This document shows positions 48,601-58,599 of a stretch of DNA of 64,000 nucleotides, in pieces. Below the pieces are notes generated by a model. It had not been told where the DNA came from, ran no database searches, and saw only the letters and a program-made list of their open reading frames with translations. Source of the stretch: Anthonomus grandis grandis (lineage: Eukaryota; Arthropoda; Insecta; Coleoptera; Curculionidae). Position 1 is the stretch's first letter, and each line of letters opens with the position of its first letter. Location: positions 17,192,785 to 17,256,784 of the forward strand of contig NC_065552.1 in assembly GCF_022605725.1 (NCBI RefSeq), written 5' to 3'. Made by a program: the position numbers and the translations under genes.

Positions 48601-49400
48601 TTTAAGTTCATGAAAACTGTATGCAGCTGCTGGTGTCATACCCATATTAAAATATTCTATATAGGATTGCCTTGTACCTTCCGAAATTCTTAGAAAACCA
48701 TATGCTTCGGCAACATCAATCACGTGGCTATGTTCAAAATGTATCTAAAAACAAAATATTGCCTTATTAATATTACCACAAAAATGAAACACGCTAAACC
48801 GTGAAATCGAATTACGTTATTTATAAAAGGAATAAAAAAAATGAAAAATGAAATCTAAAATAAAACTTATTTTAATTGATTATTAAATGCCCTGTGCGTT
48901 TGTGCTAAATTAATGTTTATGCAAACCATACTTTGTGATCTAACCCGTAACTTTTATCATTTCAATATTAGTAATGATATAAATAATTAAGATTTAATGA
49001 TACTTACCTTTATGAGAACATTAAGATTTTCTTTTAGAAAAGGGTCATTTTTTATTGTGTTCTTGTTGACTTTCTTTATTAGCACCTTAACAAATGCCTT
49101 ACAGTTTAGATTCCTTTGTCGGTTTTTTACACTTTTATCACCTTTATTTTTGCAGTTGTGTTGGCACTTATATGTTTTTCTAAAGAGGTGTCTTTTATTA
49201 TCGGGAAATGATCTAAATACAATCCAGTTTGTCTTGGTGACCATAGAAAAGTTTGATATCCATTTCTTGACTTGGTTTGAGTAGTCTTCTGAATCGAATT
49301 TTGTGTGGATATCGACTGTAAAACATTCACTTGATTTAAAATCCTTCGTTTCTATTTTGCAACTTGTATCAAATGCAAAAAACGTATTAATTTCACTCAT
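45634..49400 (-). pseudogene. MULE transposase, three exons, one frameshift
   Basis: Exon 1 is 49400-49008, starting MSEINTFF. It carries a WRKY/FLYWCH-like Cys motif (YKCQHNCKNKG, RNLNCKAFVK). Exon 2 is 48744-48497 (HVIDVAEAYGFLRISEGT, GMTPAAAYSFHEL). Exon 3 is 47331-45634. Splice sites are GT-AG and the reading frame is maintained across both junctions. Exon 3 holds the MULE DDE domain: VFVDSSGSCDQ (first D), SKIGGISLGCVMHR, IFMTDDSAAERNAL (second D) and CIFHITQAVWRWL. Next come RGHNTNNTVEASIRIFKD and a SWIM zinc finger (CECFAGQGGKFCKH). A single frameshift near 46630-46674 in an A-rich run splits the DDE domain from the SWIM part. Full length would be about 780 residues. Apart from that slip it looks recently functional. 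Confidence 0.9.
47332..48496. other. MULE intron 2 with LTR-like or unassigned sequence
   Basis: This 1.16-kb intron contains G+C-richer sequence near 47540-47640 and an AATAAAC followed by TTTCACGGTGTTTGGTAACGGTT near 47810-47870, suggestive of an LTR tail. No paired LTR is seen. A 93-codon minus-strand frame (48165-48446) is unrecognised. Confidence 0.4.
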
Positions 49401-49731
49401 TTTGAACCCACTGACTCGCTATGTGGTCCGCAAAAAAATCTATACTGATCAATATTTAGCATCGCGCTCTAATTCCGCTTATGATCGGTAGGCCGCGCGC
49501 CTCTATTGGACACTCGGGCATCTTCGGCACGTTGACGCGCTGAACGTGGCTAGGGTCGGTAAAAATGCTGCCGGGTGCGGGTGTAAGCGGACTTATTAGT
49601 ACATCATCAAGAACAAGAACGTGAACGAACATAATTATATATCGAGTTCTAAACCTTTTCTTTAACTTGTAAAAGTAATTAGTTTAAATAAAGAAATATA
49701 TATAAAAATTTAACGTGTTTCATAGCTGGAT

Positions 49732-52700
49732 CACGATACACCAAAACACGGTATGTCAGCGCGCACACATAACGCATTTCCCGGTTGGTGTGACGTCACG
49801 TGTGTAACATCCCATACCACTAGACGCGGGATAGAAACGGATAAAATTTATTCATTTGCTGAATTAATAGTTTAAGGGGGGCAAAATTTTATTTAGTATT
49901 ATTTGTTTTATTTTATAGAATATACAGGAAAAGTCTATTAACTCTAAAATACAACCAAAATGTTATAATTATTAATAAAATGTATTACGTATTTAGAGGA
50001 TTATGGAGTTGGGTTGACTTGAAATTCGTAGGACAGTGTAAAGAATCGAAAAAATCTATTCGAGATTTATTAGTGGAACAAATTAAAAAAAAAACTTTTC
50101 GTTAATAAAATTTATGAATAAGTAAACCTATGAGTAATTAAATTAAAGAATAAATAAAACACAACTTGAAGTAGTTAATACATGTTTTTTAATTTTTTCT
50201 TTATTTTAATATGTATACACTTTAATTATTATGACTAATAATTTTCAAATAAAACAGAAATACATTTTGAGTAGGTACATTTTGTTTAAAAATAAAAACT
50301 GCTTTTATTGAAAACATGATAAAAGTAATAAAAGGACAAATTTATATATTTTTTTCCATAATTAAGTATTATTTTTTCTTAACATTAGTAAACTTTGACA
50401 TTTTGCGTTCTAATCGTTTTTTAATGTTTAAAAAACTAATTTTACGATTGAAATCTCGTAATCTGATGTATGTACGAGTTCTAGATAAACACAAAAGAAC
50501 TTCATATGGGATTTCAGTTGTAAGTTTGGCCATTGTTTGATTTGCCAACTTTTTAAATAAATATTTTTCGCTGAGCAATGATTCTCCATGCATGTTTTGG
50601 AATTCAACCTCTAAAATCCTAGTAGCATTTAATAACTCCTCATTTGGATATAAAAGGTTTCCTCTGGAAACAAATGTAAGCCAATTCTGTGACACTCTGT
50701 CAATTGTAATTTTTTTTGTTTCATCACCTAGGTTAAATTTGTCCTTGAATCTGTAGGCCACATATCCTGCTATGTACCTTAAGGCATCCTCGTTAATTCT
50801 ATCTTTTAACTCGAAAGTTTTCAGAATTTCGTTACTTTCAGCGATACCTTCTGCCTCAGAAATATGTATTTCTGTGTATGCCGGCTCAGAAACGTCGTAA
50901 TTTTCTAACAATACCTCTTCCGGGTCAAGAGATTTGTCGGTATCGATATTTGGATTTTTTGTCAGGCTAAAAAGAACTGTTTGCGTTAAACAAACTTCAT
51001 TTTTGGGGTGGGGTTCTAAGGTTACTTGTAAAGGCTTAAGCAAGCACGGCTCTATAGTTTCTTGAGTATTAGTATTTTCTGTGAAAATTGCAGAGGAATT
51101 TTTCCCGAGTATGTACCATCTCAGGTACATGATCATTTGACCCACCCATTCCTCTAATATATGAAAAAAAATTTTCAAGCACATCTTGGTTCAGCCTGGA
51201 TGTTAAAATGTATTCAATACCAAATCTCTTTTGCACGTACTCAGTTAAACCTATCATAGACCTGTTGGTTAAAATTATACCTTTCTGAAAAGGAAGCAAA
51301 TATTTTTGGGTGCCAACAGTCATACCCAGAACTACATTTGAGACTTGATTTAGTAAGTCTTGTTGGGCTCTCAGTTCTGTACCAAAGGCATTTTTTTCCA
51401 TGCACCCTGAAAATTTATTACTTGAATTTAATAAATCGAACCAATCATTAAATAATTGACAAATATCTGCTACACTTTTCCATGATACGTTATCTGGCAT
51501 ATATCCATTTTCCCCAAGGTATCTAATCGCTTTTGCATTTGAATTTGACAATAGCTGCACCGCTGGCCTAACTTTTTGTCGCTCTGCTCCAGTAACATTT
51601 AAATGGTATTCGGTTATCTTGTGCGCAATTGGTAATTCAGATATTGAACAATCTAGAAGTGTTTGGAAACATACCTTGTCGATTTTTTCCCCGTTTACAG
51701 TAAATCCTTGGTCAAGAAGGTGATTACGAACCAGCTTAGTTAAATGAGGGACATCTGCAAACAAAAAAATTTTTAAACTTTCATCTGACGGATGAATGAA
51801 ATGGCAATTTTTCGTATGTCCAATATTCAGCTGCGACCATAAACCCAGGTTTATAGGACCCATGTCGCCGACTATTGCCACCACAGTTAACCCCACATTA
51901 TACAATTCTATAATTATACTTTTTATAATGTCAGCCGTCATTGGTTGATCAAATTGAAAAAAAATGGGGTGTTTCCAATTTTTTAATAATCCTCGTATCA
52001 TTACAGTTTGGCAACTCTTATGAGGTCAAATTTTTTGTTCATATTTTTTTTCGATGTCTCTTCTGTTGGACACATATACTTCATCAAAGGATAAAATACA
52101 AAGTTTATCAATGGGCTTCATATTCAATGTTATACCCTTTAACATTTTGATAACACTATGTAATATACCAGGTGTTAAATCAAAAGTGGCTGCCCAGGTT
52201 CTAAGAGTTGAGAGCCCTGGTAGAGGATAGCCATTAGCTCGTAAATATCTATAAGCTTTGGGGCTGACACTGCGTAAAGATATGGCCGATGCAATGTCCT
52301 CCGGGCTCCAATGAACAGTTGTTCCAGTTTTTTAATTTGTCCTGGAAAGAAAATTTTCATTAAAGATGTTTTCATCCACTTCCCCCTTTGATTTTTTTTT
52401 GAAGTATCTTTAAAAGCATCTTATTTTTTTGCCTTAACACTGAAACTTTTGCTGTGAGTTTCTCTATTTTGTCTAGGTGTTCTTGACATGGATTTCTAAA
52501 AATAATTAAACATAAATAATATTTCAAATTATGTAATTATTAATACTAAAAAACTTACATTTTAGGCAGATCAATGTCCATATTGATGTTAGTGTCTTCA
52601 TAGGATACACTGTTTGTGCTCGTCGAGGGTTTGAGCATTGGACTAAGATTTTCTTTTAGTTGTGATGACATTGAGGACTTCGCTAATCGCAAATTTAAAG

Positions 52701-53512
52701 TTGGCAAAGCATCTTCTTTTAAAATCCTAGTATTCCTTGGATTATAATTCAGTAACCGCTGTCTTAAAGGCACTTCATAACAATCCTGTTCAAAATGTTC
52801 TGAACAAATGCATGCTGAAATCGAGAACTACAAGTTATTGAGAGGTAAATTCATAAAAATAAAGGAAGGTACTTATTAATACGAGGGGGCAACCACTTAG
52901 AACAATTTTGTACACCAAATAATAAAAACTATGCAAAAACTCATAGTCATTAAAAAAATCATACAAAAAAAATCATTAAAATTATAGAAAATGTGTATGT
53001 ACAACAAAATAGTATTAATTAGTAATAACACTGCCCCCTTGGTACCTAAAATACATGTTTTGAACACCTACCATTTTTCAGATTAATTTTGTCTCCTCGG
53101 TGACACCTAATTACCCATTGTTTAGCAAGGTCTTCTTGTTTTGGAAATCGGAAATACTTAATTTTAGTTCCTTTTGTCTTTTTCGTGTGATTTTTACACC
53201 CCAGAACCGCACAGTTCACCATATTGGAAAACGGCACACCACACACACAATGTATAATTAATATACTATAATCTTTTACATAATAATACTCGATACTTGA
53301 TTTATATAATAAAAAGTCTTCTTAAACTGCCAAACAAACTTTTAAATAAAAATTAATCACATATATGGCACACAAATAATACATTTTCGCCTATTAGGTA
53401 TTTACGTTTACGTGCTTAAAAATTCACATCATCTGTTACACAGATGACGCAATGCGCAGAACGAAAAAATTTTTACTCGAGCGGCTGACATACCGTGTTT
53501 TGGTGTATCGTG
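49732..53512 (-). mobile_element. P-like DNA transposon with 8-bp target duplication
   Basis: Terminal inverted repeats of about 29 bp begin CACGATACACCAAAACACGG, with the same sequence inverted on the right. The 8-bp duplication AGCTGGAT flanks both sides (49724-49731 and 53513-53520). TIR length near 30 bp and an 8-bp duplication are the P-element standard. The minus-strand gene inside begins with a THAP domain. Confidence 0.93.
50369..53222 (-). pseudogene. P-like transposase (THAP domain + P-type DDE), several frame breaks
   Basis: Exon 1 (53222-53072) starts MVNCAVLGC and exon 2 begins at 52814 with CICSEHFEQD. Together they form a THAP C2CH zinc finger. Exon 3, from 52495, carries a coiled coil (EHLDKIEKLTAKVSVLRQKN). 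After frame slips in A-rich runs come VHWSPEDIASAISLRSVSPK and AYRYLRANGYPLPGLSTLR. LSFDEVYVSN follows with the first acidic residue. A TGA lies near 52022. From 52001 come VGDMGPINLGLW, FADVPHLTKLVRNHLLDQGF and SRLNQDVLENFFSYIRGMGG. The next break, in the 51069-51184 overlap, moves the last part into the 51184-50369 frame. Domain order matches P-element and THAP9 transposases. At least three disruptions make it inactive. Confidence 0.88.
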
Positions 53513-53520
53513 AGCTGGAT

Positions 53521-54834
53521 GAGTAGTCCTTCGAGAAAACAACCCAATAATATTCACCTTTTTTCAAGTATTATTTTTTAGTAATTTATTATTAATTTAA
53601 TATATTACTAAAGATTTTTATTACTAGTTACTTTTCTTACTGTCTATTCACATAATAATTAGATTTTAGGAATTAACTTTTTTTAAAAGTACTACTCTTA
53701 ACAATATAATACTTTTTTATTTGTTTTCCTAAAATTTATCCCATTTTATTTTAAAGTAAAGATATTTGTTTTTAGGATCTAATAATACAATGGTCATTTT
53801 ACATTTAGATTCCACTGGTAGTGTTTAAAGTGCATATCCATCAATCTACTTATGTTTCGAATAACTCGCTTTTGAGTTTTTTTAAGAAGATAATTTTGTA
53901 CTATACGGGGTGATACGGAGTAGGGTCCGCCAAAGAGGAAAATTAGCGCATGATCATGATAGTGATTGTAAACTCACCTAATAAATTTATTTTCTTTGGG
54001 ATAAATATAGCGGAAAATGACTTAGTTTTAACAGGGTGGTAACTGATTTTTATTTAGGAGTAATTTATACGGTGTGTTCATTATTTAACGATATAAGTTT
54101 ATTTAGATGATTTAGATTTAATTTGATATTAGTTGGAACTTTGGTGAACAAAAGTTGTTGGAATAAAATTCTTCTCTATTTGAAACAACTATTGCCTCAT
54201 ACTGGCGATTTGGAAAATAGTTTGGTTAAAAAAGAATAGATATAATATTTTTTTAATTGAATAGGACTATTCACTCATAATAGTGAGTTAAGTACTTACG
54301 ATGAAAATCAAAACCTCAAAAATACACACATATTCTCAGTATAAAAAATATTTAAATATTAAAGAGAAAGAAATCCTAAAAGATAATGAGTCAGACATTT
54401 TAGATCTAGATTATCTTAATACCCAATAGTATATCTAAAGTTTTTATGGAAGGCGAATTTTATTATCCTCTCTTCAAAAATCTAATAATAAGAAGGTCAT
54501 TTTACATTTCGATGCCACTGGTAGTGTCAACCTACTTATGTTTCAAATAAGCAACCTATATGGTTGCTTATATTGCTTCATATGGAAGCGACAGTTTCTC
54601 ATTTTTTCCAAAAACGGAAGGCAACACTAGCTCAAACAGGAAATTAGGAAAAATAGAAGTTCTACTACTAGTCAAGGAGGTGGCGTTATCTTAGCATTAC
54701 GGAAAAATATATATATTACAGAAAAATATATATGTCATAAAGTATAGCATTACAGTAGTAGATACCAACGACTGTGATATTAAAAGTGTGATTGTCAAGT
54801 TGAAATATAAGCGTCTAGCGATATAAGCTGGGCT
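53521..54834. other. flank with two relics of a LDATGSV-type transposase exon and a hairpin
   Basis: A short direct repeat is the only structure. At 53777-53826 and again at 54480-54529 the plus strand encodes VILHLDSTGSV and VILHFDATGSV. This resembles a first-acidic-residue motif found in some insect transposon proteins. The two relics are about 700 bp apart in the same orientation. A perfect 10-bp-stem hairpin lies at 54547-54571. Confidence 0.5.
54547..54571. repeat. perfect 10-bp-stem palindrome
   Basis: ATAAGCAACC and GGTTGCTTAT flank a TATAT loop. Its function is unknown. Confidence 0.7.
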
Positions 54835-56262
54835 GTATCTGGAACGTGAAAAACTTATTTCCAAGCATTCCACCCGCTGATTGTCTGGTCTTAGTCAAAG
54901 ATCTTCTCAGGGGGAAACTTGATTCACTTTTGGTGGAAAATCTACTTTTGCTTCTTTCTACTGTGTTAGATCAAAATTTTTTCCAATTTAACAACCGTTT
55001 TTTCAAACAAAAAGAAGGTCTAGCAATGGGCTCTTGTTTATCGCAGTAATTTTAAAAATAACATCATCTTTTATAAACGGTATGTGGATGATATATGTTT
55101 GATTTGGAATGGAAGTGAGGTAGAGCATACAAATTTCCATAATTATGTCAACTCTCTTCACTCTAAAATTGCGTTCACAATTGAACGGGAACAGAGCAAC
55201 ACCTTACCATTCTTAGATTTATTACTTAAGAGGGAAAGAAATAAGATATCCTTTGAAATATTTCGTAAACAAGCAACAACAGATAATATTATACAATATA
55301 ATTCAATATCACCGTCCTCACATAAATTTGCTGCTTTCCATTCTTTATTTTACAGACTCTTTAACATCCCACTTTCTCGTGAAGCTTTTAAAAAAGAATT
55401 CCTTACCATTAAACAACTAGCAGTCAGTAACTTTTTCCCTCTTAAACCTATATATAAAATGTATTTTCAGTATGTGAACAAGTATAAATTATCATTTAAT
55501 TTTATCAGACAACAAACAAACAATATCAAAACTTTTAGGTCGTTTACTTATTTTGGACCAATTTCGTCACAATTATCCCGCTTTTTTTCTCCCTTTGGCA
55601 TAACCCCAGCTTTTAAAACCAATAATACCTTAAATAGACATCTAATTAAAACTAAAGATAAACTACCCCCGCTATCTTCTCCAGGAGTTTATGAGATTAG
55701 GTGTAAAGAGTGCCCTGCAGTGTACGTCGGCCAGTCTGGTAGGAAGATTTCTACTAGGATTAGTGAACACAAGGCCCAATACAATAAATTTAAAAATACC
55801 GAAATCACAGTGACCAGATCAGCTTTTGCTAATCACCTTCTCGACTCCAAACATGATTTTCCTGACAGCCAAAATATAAAAATACTGCATCAATGCAACA
55901 AAAGTAAAAAACTAGACTTGTTGGAGACAATGGAGATTAGTAAAGCTTTTAAAAGCCCAGATCTGTCCTGTGTTAATGAAAGGTTTGATTTTGATGGCCA
56001 CCTAGTTTTTAATAACCTCAAGTAGTTCCAGACTCCTAAATGATGGTTAGATTTCTGAAATGTATAAAGGATTTGATTGTTTAGTTGAGTTCTTTGTACA
56101 TAGATAGTGCCACTTTATTGTAATCTTTGTTTACTTAAATATTAGGTGTTTTGTGTAAGTTATGGTAAGTTTTTGTTGAATTCTCCTTTTTTCGGGTTAC
56201 ATAATTTTAATTATTGTTTAGGTCTGATGATGCTCTAGTCGAGCGAAACATGTAACCTTCAT
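54835..56262 (+). pseudogene. Penelope-like retroelement relic, RT plus GIY-YIG endonuclease
   Basis: The copy is 5'-truncated inside reverse transcriptase. It starts at VKNLFPSIP (54846) and reaches KEGLAMGSCLS at 55049. A deletion of some 20-30 codons and a stop follow. It resumes at FKNNIIFYKRYVDDICLIW, with the catalytic YVDD near 55081. It then runs open to 56025 (313 codons). The C-terminus holds a GIY-YIG nuclease: GVYEIRCKECPAVYVGQSGR, then R in RISEHK, and a downstream E in LLETMEISK. RT plus GIY-YIG in this order is specific to Penelope-like elements. A hammerhead-like motif follows in the 3' region at 56220-56258. The long open 3' frame suggests moderate age. Confidence 0.9.
56220..56258 (+). 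ncRNA. hammerhead ribozyme-like motif at the Penelope 3' end
   Basis: The core CTGATGA (56224-56230) is followed by a 4-bp stem II (GCTC 56232-56235 with GAGC 56241-56244), then GAAA (56245-56248). A minimal stem III AC..GT closes to an NUH-type cleavage site at GTA (56252-56254). A 4-bp stem I pairs AGGT (56220-56223) with ACCT (56255-56258). Penelope-like elements are known to carry hammerhead ribozymes. One extra T (56231) sits between the core and stem II, so activity is uncertain. Confidence 0.6.
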
Positions 56263-56379
56263 TATTTTATTAAATGTATTTGTGATGCTGTAGATTTCGT
56301 GTTTTTTACCTTTTATAAAAGTGTATGACCAGCATCTTTGGGATAATGGATGAGTTTTTCGAGTTTAATAACTAAGTCC

Positions 56380-58560
56380 GATACCATGACATTACAAATG
56401 CTAGAGACAAATGTCTTGACTTAATTATATCAAATTTTAGGTTTGTGGGTATCAATAGGGCGATTGATCCCTTGGAGGCTGAGGATTTGCATCATCCCAG
56501 TGTCGAATTTCACATCCCTCTGAAAAACTCGAGCGAGACCAAAGAGCGATTAAAGAAGAAGTACTCATATCACTCGGAACGGTTATTTTAATATGCTGTG
56601 CCATCTAATAAAAATCTCTAATTGGTCGGACCTGTTTGAGTGCGAAAATGTTGATAATTGTCTTGATTTATTTTATAACTAATTTTAAAGTCTTCTAGAC
56701 CAAGCCATACTTAAATATGTAGTCAGACGTACTACCAATAAGTCAAAGTTTCCTCCCTGGTACTCGTCATATCAAATAAAAAACATTAAATAAAAAATCA
56801 ATAGCATAAAATAATACAAAAAAAATCAAACAAACTTACTAAACAAAGTTACTAAGAAAAAATATAAAACTACAAATTGCAAATGAGTACAGGCTTCACA
56901 AACAAAATATAGAAGCAAATATAAATCAAGATCCAAGTTCATTTTGGCAATTTATACGCTTCAAATCTAAAACTGGTGGAATCCCTGGAAAAATTAACTA
57001 AAGACAATGCCGATTGCTTTGCACAGTTCTTTGTTTCTGTATTTCAGGTATCCGACCAAATAATGATGATAAACCCGAATTTAATTTCCCTGCCATGTCT
57101 GAGCTTGATGTCTTCAGTGGTATAAAAAAATTAAAACTCAAAAAGTCAGCAGGCACAGACAGTATACCTGCTTATATCTACAAAGGTTTAGCTGGCTTTT
57201 TAGCAAAGCCATTGGCACATATATTTAATCTGTCCATAACGAGCTAGCAATTCCCACAAGCACTAAAAACAGCTTTAGTCACTCCTATTCATAAAAGTGG
57301 CAAAACAAATGAATTAAAAAACTACGAACCTATAACCCTTATTAATGTCATAGGAAAAATTTTCGAACTAATTTTATGTGAAAACCTCATTTTAAACCAA
57401 GTATTTCGAAATTTCAACATGGCTTTATCAACACATGGCGTTGGTGCCAAAACAACTGTCACCAACTTTTGCATACTGTCTGAATATGCCTCACAAGCAA
57501 CATCAGTTAGATGCAAAAGCTCAGTTAGATGTATTCTATACAGATTGTGAGAAGGCGATCGACCGGGTTGATCATGGGCCGCTTTTGGATCGGCTAGTTG
57601 CAATAGGTATATCATATTAAGTTTTTTGTTTTTTGCAGTCTTATCTGCGAAATTGGATCCTAATGGTAAAGATTGGCAAAAGTACTTCAAATAGATATAG
57701 GGATACTTTAATGTACCACAAGGTATCACCTTAGGTCCCCTTCTTTTTATATTATTTAGAAATTTATTTCTTGACTCCATATCAAAATCTTTGGGACTTC
57801 CATTTGCAGATGACTAAACTTCTCAAGATAATAACTAACCTTCAAGATTGCGTTTTACTTCAGAATGACATAGACAATATCATTCTATGGTTTCGCAACA
57901 ATAAAATGTCATTAAATGTTACTAAATGTTTTGTTATAAGTTTTTCATGGAAAGTAAATATTATTGAATATTATTACAAAAATTGATGGGCTCATCCTGG
58001 AGCGTAAGACTAAAATTAGGGATTTGGGAGTCACTTTTTATAGTGGTACGAAATTTAATACACTTTATAATATAGAAATGGCCAATAAAGCTTATAAGTC
58101 TTTGGGTTTGTGATTAAAAATAGCAGGACGTTAGAGCTAGAGACTATTGTTAGGCTTTATAATGGCCTGGTTAGACCACATTTGGAATATGCTGCACAAA
58201 TTTGGATGCCATCCGCCCACATTCACATAGATTACATAGAAAAAGTACAAAAGAGATGCCTAAAATACCTCTATGTTAGGGAAAATAATGCTTATCCATG
58301 TGAAGTCTCATACAGAAGCAGGCTGGCCAGCTTCCAATTTACAAGCTGATTGGTCAGAAGAAACAAACAAGCTGTGATTATTATACACTCTATCCTAAAC
58401 AATAAAAAATATAGAGACTGTGATTTAGCTAAGTGCATATATTTCAATATTCCTAAGATTAATTGTGTTTATTTTATTTCTTGTTTCCTTAGATGTATAT
58501 TTGTATGTGTTTTTCCCATTTCAATTGTATGTATGTTTCTTTTTTCTCATGTTATTTTCT
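56380..58560 (+). pseudogene. LINE (CR1/Jockey-type) relic, endonuclease and RT fragments
   Basis: Near 56395-56520 the plus strand reads CLDLIISNFRFVGI and EDLHHPSVEFHI, the C-terminal part of an APE-type endonuclease. From 57050 it reads FSGIKKLKLKKSAGTDSIP, then stops, then ALVTPIHKSGKTNELKNYEP and VIGKIFE. Near 57530 is LDVFYTDCEKAIDRVDHGPL, the RT catalytic A region. From 57800 it reads LQNDIDNIILWFRNNKMSLN, and near 58110 IVRLYNGLVRPHLEYAAQIW. Frame changes and stops are frequent and the YADD box is not intact. The 3' end is near 58560 and no poly(A) tail is obvious. Confidence 0.85.
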
Positions 58561-58599
58561 AGGTTAGTTACTGAATTATCTACATTTTTATGCCATTAC

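Larger units (their letters stand above)
45165..49568 (-). mobile_element. Mutator-like element (MULE) with 9-bp target duplication
   Basis: The ends are GCATTTTTACCGACCCTA, inverted on the right. They continue as diverged inverted repeats of about 60 bp that share CCGAAGAT further in. The direct 9-bp duplication TGCCGGGTG flanks both sides (45156-45164 and 49569-49577). Nine-base duplications are the hallmark of Mutator-type transposases. The 4404-bp interior holds a three-exon minus-strand gene and a long second intron. Confidence 0.92.
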
